This document shows positions 36,001 through 43,861 of a stretch of DNA of 49,282 nt, piece by piece. Each line of letters opens with the position of its first letter. Position 1 is the stretch's first letter. Source of the stretch: Ignavibacteria bacterium (lineage in GTDB: Bacteria > Bacteroidota > Ignavibacteria > Kapaibacteriales > Kapaibacteriaceae). The notes beneath the pieces are model-generated. The model made no database searches. It worked only from the letters and a program-made list of their open reading frames with translations, and was not told the origin of the DNA. Location of the stretch: NCBI GenBank assembly GCA_013204605.1, contig JABMNI010000065.1, forward strand, positions 1-49,282. Reading direction: 5' to 3'. The translations under genes were made by a program, and so were the position numbers.

Positions 36001-36555
36001 TACCTGTGTTAGTTCAAGTACATCCCAAGTTTCACCATCATCTGTTGAACGCAATAACCCAGCACCTAAATAGGTGTTTGCATTCTGAACTTGTTCTCCT
36101 GTTCCGGCATAAATAATGGAAGGATCAGTGGGGTCGAAGCACAACGCTCCATGCGAAATCGCATTAGCAAAATCTGATTTAGGTACCCAATTCAATCCGA
36201 GATCAGTAGACTTCCATATGCCGCCCGCAGCAGTTGCTATGTAAACTACACCTGGCAAGGTTGGGTGGAACAAAATTGCTTTTACTCTACCCGCCGTCGA
36301 CTTCGGTCCAACCAATGTCCACGTTGGGGCTTCGGCCAGCACAGATTCAGCTGTCTTTCGGTTTTCCATTCTGCGCACAGCATCGATAGCCTTGCTCCTA
36401 ACGTTAGGCTCCAACACCACGCCTTTCGGAGTTCTGCGACTATTGAAGTCATCAAATCGCTTTTGAATGGACTCGTGTTCCATTTCCGGTGTTAACTGTG
36501 CTATCAAACTCGTGCAGCACACAAGTGTGCAAACAAATGTCACAAATGTTTTCAT
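33088..36555 (-). CDS. Large secreted VPS10/BNR beta-propeller protein with T9SS-type tail
   Basis: About 1155 residues from the ATG at 36555, which opens the signal peptide MKTFVTFVCTLVCCTSLIAQ; 16 further codons upstream are not signal-like. The first about 720 residues form many sortilin/BNR repeats (KSTDLGLNW, RSTDDGETW, KSLDRGATW, RTSDGGATW, KSVNHGALW, STDFGEKWA and others), one or two propellers. An Ig-like segment follows (ITSPHGGDIYYGSLHTTISWSG), then a second propeller-like region (about 830-1060). The end, ITVAPNPTVGSTLIGVA...ADMLGRPV...GTYTVVATSNG, is a type IX sorting domain. It is probably attached to or released from the cell surface; function unknown. Confidence 0.9.
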   Translation of the reverse strand: MKTFVTFVCTLVCCTSLIAQLTPEMEHESIQKRFDDFNSRRTPKGVVLEPNVRSKAIDAVRRMENRKTAESVLAEAPTWTLVGPKSTAGRVKAILFHPTLPGVVYIATAAGGIWKSTDLGLNWVPKSDFANAISHGALCFDPTDPSIIYAGTGEQVQNANTYLGAGLLRSTDDGETWDVLELTQVGSFSRIYAHPKNRDLLMASCMNSNGGVYKSLDRGATWTQMRAGQMYDMTINPEDVDEWFVSEPGTGIWRTSDGGATWANTINGIVGTLGRISVQQSATNPNVLYALASVNNLAVIYKSVNHGALWTPTFNDATGGCFFAGSCDASGSQAFYDNYVTVSPTDENVCFVAGIDIWRTTNGGGQWTNTTAGYNDGNGANLVHVDQHCLAFYPHTPKTVFAGNDGGVVTSTDFGEKWALRNNGLAITQFYSFDTDPTDRDKSYGGTQDNGTLGSLRGIEWDTIAGGDGMVTVVNQKNPKIVYGNQPNGRMFRINYAKNQFQFIMSGIDQNESALWAAPLTISPEDDQMLYHGRRRVWRSFDGGDFWDFASPLFTNSVSAIKASPANSEVVWAGSNSGELMVSEDLGFEWKKLARTELSNNYISDIECSHSNSSVAWVSYSTYGSHNLWKTTDVGKTWTSLWNGMPDIPVNDIEVHPADDNIIFIATDAGVFATYDGGKNWLPYGKGLPRSPVMSMKLNTNFGYIRVVTHGRSGWEAPLITTLPSSPVITSPHGGDIYYGSLHTTISWSGFTAPVTVEYSVNNGQKWDVIATDVVGSALQWKVVNWPTVNGRIRITSQTKPEQSEVSNSFSIFILDKGGITQKTAVNWVPYGLAWDGANGLWSTSFYERKIYKIDATTLRVLKVVDMPASVGDSLFTDITMDRSTGTLYLHRLNGSTAVGAVVIAVDTNGNLVKVMTSQARNYATGIEFVDGKLVLGERDGLQKMYVMNLDGSLVSEAPNPYKYNYGPRCLAYDDNNTLFQTCTFFPTAGGSLTECYLITIDKNDLSKETGRLALNGPSGLINARAVEYDRADRNFWIGDFGGNIYKIAGFYYVAPPVTGIDEQKYTSANITVAPNPTVGSTLIGVAAVNYDRRIELTVADMLGRPVTTLYKGTQVSGQDIALRWDGSLHGAGTYTVVATSNGTVLHSATVAVVR

Positions 36556-36610
36556 ATCCCAAATCTCAAGTAAGAACAAATAATTAACTCTGCCGAACAC
36601 CAAATCACCA

Positions 36611-36617
36611 CAAATTA
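36611..36617 (-). promoter_or_regulatory. Putative promoter element of the large propeller gene (TAATTTG)
   Basis: CCGTAATTTGTGG on the minus strand, about 55 bases before the ATG, resembles the CGTA(A/T)TTTTGTGG strings upstream of typA and recR. It is one base short of TAnnTTTG, so confidence is low. Confidence 0.22.
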
Positions 36618-36669
36618 CGGCTAACTAGCTGATTATTATGACCATTACTGTCACTAACTCGCTGAACGC

Positions 36670-36677
36670 TAGTTTTG
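36670..36677 (+). promoter_or_regulatory. Putative -7 element of ubiE (TAGTTTTG)
   Basis: A full match to TAnnTTTG that ends eight bases before the second in-frame ATG of ubiE (36686). If used, transcription starts after the first ATG (36638), so the shorter protein is the one made. This helps decide the start. Confidence 0.4.
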
Positions 36678-36685
36678 TAGTACTT

Positions 36686-37375
36686 ATGAGTGAAGAAATC
36701 CATGCTATGTTCACAGACATAGCCCCCAGATATGATGTTACAAATTCCGTACTCTCTTTAGGAGTTCATCACATTTGGCGCAGTATTACGGTAAAGGAAA
36801 GTGGCGCCATTGCTGGGTCGAGCGTGCTAGACTGCGCCACCGGAACCGGCGATCTGGCCATTAGTTTCGCCCAAAAAGTAGGTCCAACAGGAAGAGTGGT
36901 GGGCACAGATTTCAACGCCGAAATGTTGTCTACCGCACCCGATAAGGCTTTTAAAAAGGGGTTTTCCGTTGCGTTCGAGTTGGCCGACGTGATGAAGTTG
37001 CCATACAGCAATGCTGAATTTGATATTTCCAGTATTGCCTTTGGCATTAGAAACGTAGATGACAAAGCACTGGCAATCTCAGAATTAGCACGTGTAGTGA
37101 AACCTGGTGGGAAGGTTGTGATATTGGAGTTCGGACAGCCCAATGGATTGCTTGGGGCATCGTACAGACTTTTTAGCAGAAAAGTTATCCCGTTAGTGGG
37201 AGGACTGTTAACCGGAAACCGCCGAGCGTATGAGTATCTCCCAGAAACTGCGGCTTCGTTTCCATGCCGCGAGGACTTTCTTGATTTGATGCGCTCGACT
37301 GGTCAGTTTTCATTGGTTAAATATCGAGAGCTGACAGGCGGAATTGCCTTCCTGTATATTGGAACGGTAGCGTAG
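36686..37375 (+). CDS. ubiE: Demethylmenaquinone methyltransferase UbiE/MenG
   Basis: A 229-residue SAM enzyme that methylates demethylmenaquinol, the last step of menaquinone synthesis. Motifs seen are APRYDVTNSVLSLGVHHIWR near the N-terminus, the SAM loop VLDCATGTGDLA, the acidic VVGTDFNAEML and the family marker SIAFGIRNVDD, followed by KPGGKVVILEFGQPNG. I chose the ATG at 36686 over the one at 36638 because family members begin about eight residues before the first motif and because a promoter-like element lies between the two ATGs. The alternative start adds 16 residues. menA follows after two bases, so the two quinone genes form an operon. Confidence 0.95.
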   Translation: MSEEIHAMFTDIAPRYDVTNSVLSLGVHHIWRSITVKESGAIAGSSVLDCATGTGDLAISFAQKVGPTGRVVGTDFNAEMLSTAPDKAFKKGFSVAFELADVMKLPYSNAEFDISSIAFGIRNVDDKALAISELARVVKPGGKVVILEFGQPNGLLGASYRLFSRKVIPLVGGLLTGNRRAYEYLPETAASFPCREDFLDLMRSTGQFSLVKYRELTGGIAFLYIGTVA

Positions 37376-37377
37376 TA

Positions 37378-38256
37378 ATGTCAATTTGGATTCAAGCCGT
37401 CCGACCCAAAACCCTAGTTGCTAGCATAGCGCCCGTACTTGTGGGAACTGCCTACGTGTGGAACAGGGGAACCATCGATTGGTTCTACGTTCCCTTTACG
37501 GTTGTGTGTGCCGTGCTCATTCAAGTGGCATCGAATTTTATTAATGAACTCGAAGATTTTAATCGTGGCGCCGACAAGCTCAGGGTGGGTCCGCAGCGCG
37601 CTGTTAGTGCGGGTCTGATTAAGCCCCTTTCAATGAAACGGGCTTCGTGGGGCGTGATACTCGTTGCATTTGTGTTGGGCATGCCGCTGGTACTTAAAGC
37701 GGGAGTGGTGGTGCTGGCTATTGGCGTGGGGTGTTTGTTGATGTCGTGGTTGTATACCGGCGGACCTTACCCGCTGGCGTATCACGGACTGGGCGAGGTG
37801 GCAGCGTTTGTTTTTTTTGGCGTGGTAGCGGTTGGTGGAACTGTGTATGTGCATGAACAGACAATTGCGTGGGAGCAGTTTTATCTTGCCATTCCATCCG
37901 GTTTGATGGCCGCGAATATCTTAGCTGTCAATAACATTCGAGACGTGTACACCGATGCGGCTAGTAATAAGCACACCATTGCTGTTCGTTTGGGTCCGCA
38001 CAATGCAAAGTTCGGCTACGCGATTAGCATGATAGGTGCCGTGTTTGCCTGCCCGCTGTTGTTTTCGGCGGGGTATGGCGCGTGGATGTACCTGCCGCTC
38101 ATTGCACTTCCGTTAGCGGTTATGCAGGTTGTTCTAATTTTTAAACGCAACGGAAAAGAACTCAATGCCGTGTTGGCTTCAACAGCGGCGGTGTACGTTG
38201 AACTGAGTTTTTTAATTGTGCTGGCGTTTGTAGCCGCGGGCGTTAGCGGGCGATAA
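37378..38256 (+). CDS. menA: 1,4-dihydroxy-2-naphthoate polyprenyltransferase
   Basis: A 292-residue integral membrane prenyltransferase of the UbiA superfamily with about nine helices. It attaches the isoprenoid chain to dihydroxynaphthoate, giving demethylmenaquinone, the substrate of UbiE. The first Asp-rich motif is NFINELEDFNRGAD (about 62-75) and the second is NNIRDVYTDAASNKHT (about 183-198); both bind Mg-diphosphate. The start IQAVRPKTL is typical of MenA. Its side-chain donor could come from the polyprenyl synthase encoded at 43862-44824. The 3' end overlaps the convergent DUF6438 gene by 14 bases. Confidence 0.95.
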   Translation: MSIWIQAVRPKTLVASIAPVLVGTAYVWNRGTIDWFYVPFTVVCAVLIQVASNFINELEDFNRGADKLRVGPQRAVSAGLIKPLSMKRASWGVILVAFVLGMPLVLKAGVVVLAIGVGCLLMSWLYTGGPYPLAYHGLGEVAAFVFFGVVAVGGTVYVHEQTIAWEQFYLAIPSGLMAANILAVNNIRDVYTDAASNKHTIAVRLGPHNAKFGYAISMIGAVFACPLLFSAGYGAWMYLPLIALPLAVMQVVLIFKRNGKELNAVLASTAAVYVELSFLIVLAFVAAGVSGR

Positions 38257-38710
38257 GTGATTTGTTGTCGAGCGTTGAGCTCATCAACAATTCCAGTAGT
38301 TTTTTCACTTGGGCTGGCGTTCCAATTTTCCATTGTATGGTGTTGCGCTTAGTTCCGTTTTGAATTGAGATTACGGTTAAGGGGGCATCGGGGACGTTAT
38401 CGATGAATTCTTTTTGGAATGTGTCGAGTCCGTTATTCTTCACCTGCTCAACCAACGCGCAAAGATCTTCGGTTGAAATGGTACCGTCGAACGTTCCTTC
38501 GTGTTCTACGTTTTTAACGCCTTCAAACACAACCTTACCATCGCCATAAATTGTACCGGTAAACACCGGACACTGTCCAAAGCACGCGCCCTTGGTTATG
38601 GTAATAGAGTAGTTATCCTTGGTAAGCCCCTTAACGCAACTATCTGCGCAAGAACAGCCAATTGTAGTAATTGTAAAAAGCGAAACGATGGCGAGTGTTA
38701 ATATGTTCAT
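38243..38710 (-). CDS. DUF6438-type lipoprotein
   Basis: Started at the ATG at 38710: MNILTLAIVSLFTITTIGC gives a good lipoprotein signal with the Cys at about 19, whereas the open frame continuing 34 codons upstream does not. The mature part has the pattern ITKGACFGQCPVFTGTIYGDGKVVFEGVKNV, characteristic of DUF6438, with a CxxxC pair that may form a disulfide. It ends in helices. A promoter-like element lies three bases before the ATG. Its stop codon lies inside the end of menA. Function unknown. Confidence 0.82.
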   Translation of the reverse strand: MNILTLAIVSLFTITTIGCSCADSCVKGLTKDNYSITITKGACFGQCPVFTGTIYGDGKVVFEGVKNVEHEGTFDGTISTEDLCALVEQVKNNGLDTFQKEFIDNVPDAPLTVISIQNGTKRNTIQWKIGTPAQVKKLLELLMSSTLDNKSLIAR

Positions 38711-38713
38711 TCT

Positions 38714-38721
38714 GTAAATTA
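38714..38721 (-). promoter_or_regulatory. Putative -7 element of the DUF6438 lipoprotein gene (TAATTTAC)
   Basis: CGTAATTTACAG on the minus strand stops three bases before the ATG, the same arrangement as upstream of mgtE and recR. A second copy of the CGTAATTTT core lies about 30 bases further upstream and could belong to this gene as well. Confidence 0.28.
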
Positions 38722-38767
38722 CGTATCTGAGAATTGTTTCACTTAAAATTACGCAACATTTATTTTT

Positions 38768-39289
38768 ATGACCAGAGCCGATATAGCAAAAAAAGTATTC
38801 GACGTTTCGCATTTAACGGGCGAGTTTACACTGCGAAGTGGGATAACCAGCACGCAGTATTTCGACAAATATCAGTTTGAATCCGACCCGCTTTTACTGG
38901 CGGGTGTGGTTGATATGATGGCGGATTTATTGCCCGATGAAACGGAGTTTTTGGCCGGTTTGGAGATGGGTGGAATTGCTATTGCCACTGCACTGTCACT
39001 ACGAACGGGGATTCCAGCCGTGTTTGTACGGAAGGAAGCCAAGAAGTACGGCACGTGTAAGCTGGCGGAGGGACCCGATGTTGCAGGTAAAAAAATTGTG
39101 ATAATCGAGGACGTAATTACCAGCGGAGGTCAGGTGATTTTGAGTGCTGCCGATTTGAAAAGTTTTGGGGCAGATATTCTTACTACCGTTTGTGTGATTG
39201 ACCGTGAGCAAGGTGGGAAACAAAAAATGGAAGCCGCCGGACTTTCGATGAAATCGGTGTTTACAATGACGGAGTTGTTAGCAGTATGA
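38768..39289 (+). CDS. pyrE: Orotate phosphoribosyltransferase
   Basis: A 173-residue type I phosphoribosyltransferase that makes OMP from orotate and PRPP in pyrimidine synthesis. It shows the N-terminal GEFTLRSGITSTQYFDKY (orotate site), the catalytic loop RKEAKKYGTCKLAEG and the PRPP-binding motif KKIVIIEDVITSGGQVI. It is shorter than the E. coli enzyme (213) but normal for the compact type found in many bacteria. The exonuclease III gene overlaps it by four bases (ATGA). Confidence 0.94.
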   Translation: MTRADIAKKVFDVSHLTGEFTLRSGITSTQYFDKYQFESDPLLLAGVVDMMADLLPDETEFLAGLEMGGIAIATALSLRTGIPAVFVRKEAKKYGTCKLAEGPDVAGKKIVIIEDVITSGGQVILSAADLKSFGADILTTVCVIDREQGGKQKMEAAGLSMKSVFTMTELLAV

Positions 39290-40056
39290 AAATATTCTCG
39301 TTCAATGTGAATGGCATTCGAGCCATAATGAAGAAGGATTTTTTGGAGTGGATTGCCGAAGCAAAGCCGGATGTGGTGTGTTTGCAGGAAACCAAGGCCG
39401 ATGTGGACCAAATCCCCGATGAGCTAAAAAACCTAAAGGGGTATCATACTTTTTGGCATTCGTGTTCTCGCAAAAAAGGGTATTCTGGAGTTGGGGTTTT
39501 AACGAAGATTAAGCCCGACAATGTAAACGATAAAATTGGAGTTGAAGAAATCGATGAAGAGGGAAGGATCCTTGAAATCGATTATGGGTCGTTCATTTTA
39601 TACGGCGTGTATTTTCCGAACGGCTCTTCCGGAAATGTTCGGGTGCCATACAAACTGAAATTTTACGACGCATTGTTTGAACGTTGCGAAAAGCAGCGAG
39701 CCGAAGGACGTCAAATTGTGGTGTGTGGAGATTACAACATTGCACATCATGAGATGGACCTAGCTAGACCCAAAGAAAACTCAAAGACAACTGGATTCCT
39801 CCCCGAGGAGCGAGTAAAATTGGACTGGCTCGTGGAAAAAGGATGGCTTGATACCTTCAGAGAATTCCATCCCGATGAACCAGACCAGTATTCGTACTGG
39901 GACTACTTTACAAAAGGCCGCGAGAGAAATGTTGGTTGGCGGATCGACTACCATTGGATAACCAAGGAATTGCGTCCGGCATTAAAGAATGCCTGGATTT
40001 CAAACGACGTAATGGGCAGTGACCACTGCCCCGTGGGAATTGTTCTTAACCCGTAA
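39286..40056 (+). CDS. xth: Exodeoxyribonuclease III / AP endonuclease
   Basis: A 256-residue endonuclease/exonuclease/phosphatase-fold enzyme of base-excision repair: AP endonuclease and 3'-phosphodiesterase. The metal and catalytic residues are in place: FNVNGIRA (Asn), LQETKAD (Glu), VVCGDYNIAHHEMDL (Asp and Asn), YSYWDY, and the terminal SDHCPVGIVL (Asp, His). It is a translational neighbour of pyrE through an ATGA overlap, with no functional reason evident. Its stop lies four bases from the convergent gene's stop. Confidence 0.96.
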   Translation: MKIFSFNVNGIRAIMKKDFLEWIAEAKPDVVCLQETKADVDQIPDELKNLKGYHTFWHSCSRKKGYSGVGVLTKIKPDNVNDKIGVEEIDEEGRILEIDYGSFILYGVYFPNGSSGNVRVPYKLKFYDALFERCEKQRAEGRQIVVCGDYNIAHHEMDLARPKENSKTTGFLPEERVKLDWLVEKGWLDTFREFHPDEPDQYSYWDYFTKGRERNVGWRIDYHWITKELRPALKNAWISNDVMGSDHCPVGIVLNP

Positions 40057-40059
40057 GAA

Positions 40060-40755
40060 CTAATCGAAAACGGAGTCAGGAATAGCAATATTGATATCGT
40101 AGTTGTGGTATACGATCTCTACAAACGCCTTAGTGCGGTCTTTCCTACTTTTTCCGGGCGTTTCTTTCTTCGTTTCAAAGTCACCCGTCATGGTTTTTGG
40201 AATATCGAACTTTGCAATGTCTAGCGCTAGTTTAACGTACGAGGGCAAACAAAACACCGCAGCTTTTGCGTCATCATACACAAGTTCCGCAACAATGGTG
40301 CCGCCAGTCTTGGCCGTTGAAATTACTTTGATAGGTAACATGCGTACCGTATCGATAAGCACGGTAGCCACGGCAATTTGAGACTTCTCGGATACGGGGA
40401 GGATCTTTATTCTACGCAGCGTTCTTCCTGCAAAGTCTTCGTACCCAGCATCGACGGTCACAATGGGCTCGCTTAACAAACGCACAAAACTCATGTCGGC
40501 GCCCTGCTTAGGAATTAGCGCAAACCCCGGCGATTCTATGTGCGATTTATCTGGAGCCTTAAACCAAATATTTGCATTTGCACGTGGTGCCGTCAAAAAC
40601 GGAATATCAACCGTGATTATCATCGATGCCGAATACGATGAAGCCCCCTTCATTTTCATTTTTAGCTGTTCAAGCAGAACCGAAGCATCAGAGGCGCATA
40701 GGTCGTTTGAAACAAGTAGTACTATAGCCCAAACAGAAAATCGAAGGATGCTCAC
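40060..40755 (-). CDS. LolA-like periplasmic protein
   Basis: A 231-residue protein with a GTG start that overlaps the permease stop (GTGA), a signal peptide (about 1-21, ending LCAS) and a mature part with the long antiparallel strand pattern of the LolA/outer-membrane lipoprotein-sorting fold: a starting helix LLEQLKMKMKGASSYSASMIITV, then ANIWFKAPDKSHIES, and a late MLPIKVISTAKT. No fatty-acid or metal site is evident. It lies last in the dprA operon, directly after an ABC ATPase and ABC-2 permease, so it may help an export process. Confidence in the fold is moderate. Confidence 0.72.
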   Translation of the reverse strand: MSILRFSVWAIVLLVSNDLCASDASVLLEQLKMKMKGASSYSASMIITVDIPFLTAPRANANIWFKAPDKSHIESPGFALIPKQGADMSFVRLLSEPIVTVDAGYEDFAGRTLRRIKILPVSEKSQIAVATVLIDTVRMLPIKVISTAKTGGTIVAELVYDDAKAAVFCLPSYVKLALDIAKFDIPKTMTGDFETKKETPGKSRKDRTKAFVEIVYHNYDINIAIPDSVFD

Positions 40756-41588
40756 GTAAGTATATCTTTCTTGTTCATAATGTACAGCGTTGCCGTGAAC
40801 AACACAGCAATGTGACCTAGTAATATCAAAGCGTTTTTAACTACAAACTGAGTATCAACTGGATTGTCAAAAAAGTAACGTCCAGCATTCATGTTGGTAG
40901 TAAAGAAGTATTGGCGCACTACTTCGAACAATGGAATATCGATTGCACTAATAATGTTCATCACGATAATGATAGCCATGGTGGTCATAATCGGCCCAAT
41001 GGCATTCTCAACAAGCGCTGAGAAGAAAAACGCGATTGTAGTAATGGTGCCCATGGATAGTACAGCAAATCCATACGCCAAGAAAAATCTCCATAGTGCA
41101 TCATTCTGAGCAATAATGGTAATCTCAGATCTAATCACAACAACCTCGCCAACCCCCAGTACCAGTGTTCCAAGGCCTAAACTCAACACTGCCAAAAAGA
41201 GTACAAGGAGTGCTGAACAAATTTGAGCGGTAATGAATTTTGCCACAACAATCTTAGTGCGACTAACGGGCTTCGTAAACAGTAGCCTATACGTGCCTGC
41301 CGTAGCTTCGCCCGCTAAAATGTCACCGGCTACTAGGGTCACCAACAGTGGAATGTGTACCAGCAATGATCCCAGTATTATATATGCCACCGTGTACCCA
41401 TTCATCAGGTTACCGGTGAACGTAAAAACTTGTTGTAATGATTGCGTGGCAAACCCAAGGTAGGAATTGCCTTCCGCCTTCATCGCAAAAATAATGATCG
41501 GAATGAGCACCCCAATGGCAATAAAACCTATGTAGGTTCTCCATTTGGAAAAGACGCGAATCAACTCAGTTTGTAGAACGGTAAGCAC
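40752..41588 (-). CDS. ABC-2 type transporter permease
   Basis: A 278-residue membrane protein with six predicted helices, of the ABC-2/NosY-like type: a short helix (about 18-36), then LVTLVAGDILAGEATAGTYRLLFTKPVSRTKIVVAKF (the coupling region and family hallmark, about 81-117) and further helices. The start is a GTG sharing one base with the ATPase stop (TAGTG), so the two are coupled. It should form the channel with the ATPase; the substrate is unknown, possibly a lipid, an envelope component or a bacteriocin-type peptide. Confidence 0.88.
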   Translation of the reverse strand: MLTVLQTELIRVFSKWRTYIGFIAIGVLIPIIIFAMKAEGNSYLGFATQSLQQVFTFTGNLMNGYTVAYIILGSLLVHIPLLVTLVAGDILAGEATAGTYRLLFTKPVSRTKIVVAKFITAQICSALLVLFLAVLSLGLGTLVLGVGEVVVIRSEITIIAQNDALWRFFLAYGFAVLSMGTITTIAFFFSALVENAIGPIMTTMAIIIVMNIISAIDIPLFEVVRQYFFTTNMNAGRYFFDNPVDTQFVVKNALILLGHIAVLFTATLYIMNKKDILT

Positions 41589-42502
41589 TACTTAGTTCCT
41601 TGTGTTATGGAAATGAAGTAGTCTTCTAAAGATCGTACCGGAATCACAGCCTCAACGCTTACCTCGTTTTGTACTAATAGTTGCGTTACTGCCGAAGTCT
41701 CACTTCTCGACAACTTGAGAAAAACGGAGTTTTCGTCGATTGATGTCAGTCTATCCGCAAAGGCGCTTGACGAAATGACCGACGCAGCTTTTTCCGCACT
41801 ATCAACTTCGAACGTCACTCTCAACTTTCCCTCGCTGATTAGTTCACGCACTGAACCTTCTACCATGGCGGTTCCCTTGTTGATGATAACCATCTTACTG
41901 GCAGTCAGCTCAACCTCAGGAAGGATATGCGAGGATAGAAAGATCGTTTTCTTGTGATCAGCCGAAAGTTCCAGAATCAGGTTTCGTAAATCTACCATAC
42001 CCTGAGGATCAAGCCCAGTTGAGGGTTCATCAAGGATAATCAAATCCGGATTGTGTATAAGCGCTTGCGCAATTCCTAAACGTTGTTTCATTCCGTGTGA
42101 AAACGTCTTTACCTTACTCTTCGCCCTATCTTCAAGTCCCACAATTGCCAACGTGCGCATGAGCTTTGCCTTCGACACATTCGTGCCACTCAACATGCCA
42201 AGAATTTGAAGATTTCGCTCCGCAGATAAATAATTGTAGAAATCTGGACGCTCTACTATAGCGCCAATTCTCGACAGAATGTGTTGTCTGTTTTGGGAAA
42301 GGGGCTTCCCAAATATGCGCACAGTTCCGGAAGTGGGTTTAATCAACGTCAACAAAATTCGGATAGTAGTGCTCTTGCCCGCGCCATTGGGTCCGAGAAA
42401 ACCGTACACATCACCTCGCTCAACAGTAAAGCTGAGCCCCTTCACAGCATGAACATCCCCATAAATTTTATGCAAGTCTTCAACTTCGATTATGGGTTCC
42501 AT
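41588..42502 (-). CDS. ABC transporter ATPase (CcmA/NodI-like)
   Basis: A 304-residue ATPase of the ABC-2 partner family. Walker A is GPNGAGKST (about 38-46), the signature is FSHGMKQRLGIAQALIHNP (about 135-153), Walker B is LIILDEPSTGLDP (about 155-167), and the switch His is in FLSSHILPEVE. The C-terminal 90 residues form the usual extra domain of this subfamily (LRVTFEVDSAEKAASVI, then VSVEAVIPVRSLEDYFISIT). It pairs with the overlapping permease. It starts six bases after murD, in the same operon as dprA, fni and the prenyl synthase. Confidence 0.94.
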   Translation of the reverse strand: MEPIIEVEDLHKIYGDVHAVKGLSFTVERGDVYGFLGPNGAGKSTTIRILLTLIKPTSGTVRIFGKPLSQNRQHILSRIGAIVERPDFYNYLSAERNLQILGMLSGTNVSKAKLMRTLAIVGLEDRAKSKVKTFSHGMKQRLGIAQALIHNPDLIILDEPSTGLDPQGMVDLRNLILELSADHKKTIFLSSHILPEVELTASKMVIINKGTAMVEGSVRELISEGKLRVTFEVDSAEKAASVISSSAFADRLTSIDENSVFLKLSRSETSAVTQLLVQNEVSVEAVIPVRSLEDYFISITQGTK

Positions 42503-42508
42503 ACTGAC

Positions 42509-43837
42509 TTATTTAAGCTCGTTTACTAACGTTTTAAAGTCTCTGCCGCGCTCTTCAAAATCCGTGTACATGTCGAAGCTTTTGCACGCCGGACTGAACA
42601 ACACCACATCTTCAGGATCGGCCAGTTCCGATGCCATCCGCACGGCATCGGCCATTGTTAAGGCCTTAACGCAACGCTTCTGTGTACACCAGTGGTTGAA
42701 GATCGGTTCGGTGTCCTCGCCAATGCACACAATAGCGTGAACATTCGTGGCAACAAGGTCATCCAGCACAGAGTAATCATTGTTGTCGCCCCTTCCGCCC
42801 GCAATCCAAACTAGCGGTCGGTCAAAGCTCGACAATGCATACCAAGCGGCATTGATGTTCGTTGCTTTGGAATCGTTTACATATTTCACTGTTCGCAGGA
42901 CGCGAACTGTTTCTAGCCGATGCTCCACACCACTAAAGGAAGTGAGTGAGTCGCGAATACTTGCATTTCCAACCTCAAAGGCTCGAGCTGCAAGGGTGGA
43001 TGCCATGGAGTTATACATGTTGTGTACTCCAGGCAAGCCAAGCTTCTTAATAGGCATATAAAAATCCTCTTTGTGCTGCATCGCCCTGATAACTAATTCA
43101 TCCCCCCGGATGAATGCTCCATTAACTTCTTTTTGAACGCTAATAAAAGCCACGTTACTTCGAGCTGCCAATGCTCCGCTTGCTACATTCGAATCATCAG
43201 CATTCAAAATTACAACATCATTTGCTGTTTGATTCGCGAAGATTTTCCACTTAGTATGCACATAGTGTTCATATGTCTCATGGTACGAAAGATGGTCCGG
43301 TGTAATATTTAATATCACGGCAACATGGGGCGCAAAATTCACCGTCGTATCCAATTGATATGAACTGACTTCGGCTACAACAATTACATCGTTATCTAGG
43401 TTGCCAACGAGCGATGTGACTGTTGTTCCGATGTTTCCCGCAGACACTGCTTTTTTTCCGGCCTGTTGTAAAATGTATGTAGTCAGCGCCGTGGTTGTGG
43501 TTTTTCCGTTGGTACCCGTGATGGCGATGAACGGATTCTTCAACTGACGCCAACCGAATTCTAGTTCACCAATAATTTCAATGCCATTCTCAACTGCGTG
43601 TTTCCGAATTCTATTTGAAGGGGGCACCCCAGGCGAAACAATAATGATATCCACATCATTCGGAATGTTGTACGTATCACTTCGAAGTTCTACACCTATC
43701 TCACGCAACACTTCTGCCTGCGAGCCTAATGCGTCGGCAGTTCTATCATCTACAACCACAACCTCATCATACAGTGTTGTTGCCAATTTCGCCGCCGAAA
43801 TTCCGCTCTTGCCTGCACCGGCAACCAATGCCTTCAT
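42509..43837 (-). CDS. murD: UDP-N-acetylmuramoylalanine--D-glutamate ligase
   Basis: A 442-residue Mur ligase that adds D-glutamate in the cytoplasm during peptidoglycan precursor synthesis. The N-terminal Rossmann-like domain starts KALVAGAGKSGISAAKLA. The central ATP site is AITGTNGKTTTTALTTYIL (about 105-123), with ILNITPDHLSYH as the Mg/phosphate region and YVNDSKATNINAAWYAL in the C-terminal domain. No other mur cluster genes (mraY, ftsW, murG) are next to it, so it is outside the usual dcw cluster. Embedding in a dprA/isoprenoid operon is unusual. Confidence 0.96.
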   Translation of the reverse strand: MKALVAGAGKSGISAAKLATTLYDEVVVVDDRTADALGSQAEVLREIGVELRSDTYNIPNDVDIIIVSPGVPPSNRIRKHAVENGIEIIGELEFGWRQLKNPFIAITGTNGKTTTTALTTYILQQAGKKAVSAGNIGTTVTSLVGNLDNDVIVVAEVSSYQLDTTVNFAPHVAVILNITPDHLSYHETYEHYVHTKWKIFANQTANDVVILNADDSNVASGALAARSNVAFISVQKEVNGAFIRGDELVIRAMQHKEDFYMPIKKLGLPGVHNMYNSMASTLAARAFEVGNASIRDSLTSFSGVEHRLETVRVLRTVKYVNDSKATNINAAWYALSSFDRPLVWIAGGRGDNNDYSVLDDLVATNVHAIVCIGEDTEPIFNHWCTQKRCVKALTMADAVRMASELADPEDVVLFSPACKSFDMYTDFEERGRDFKTLVNELK

Positions 43838-43861
43838 GTTAGATGGTTCTCGTTATCATTG

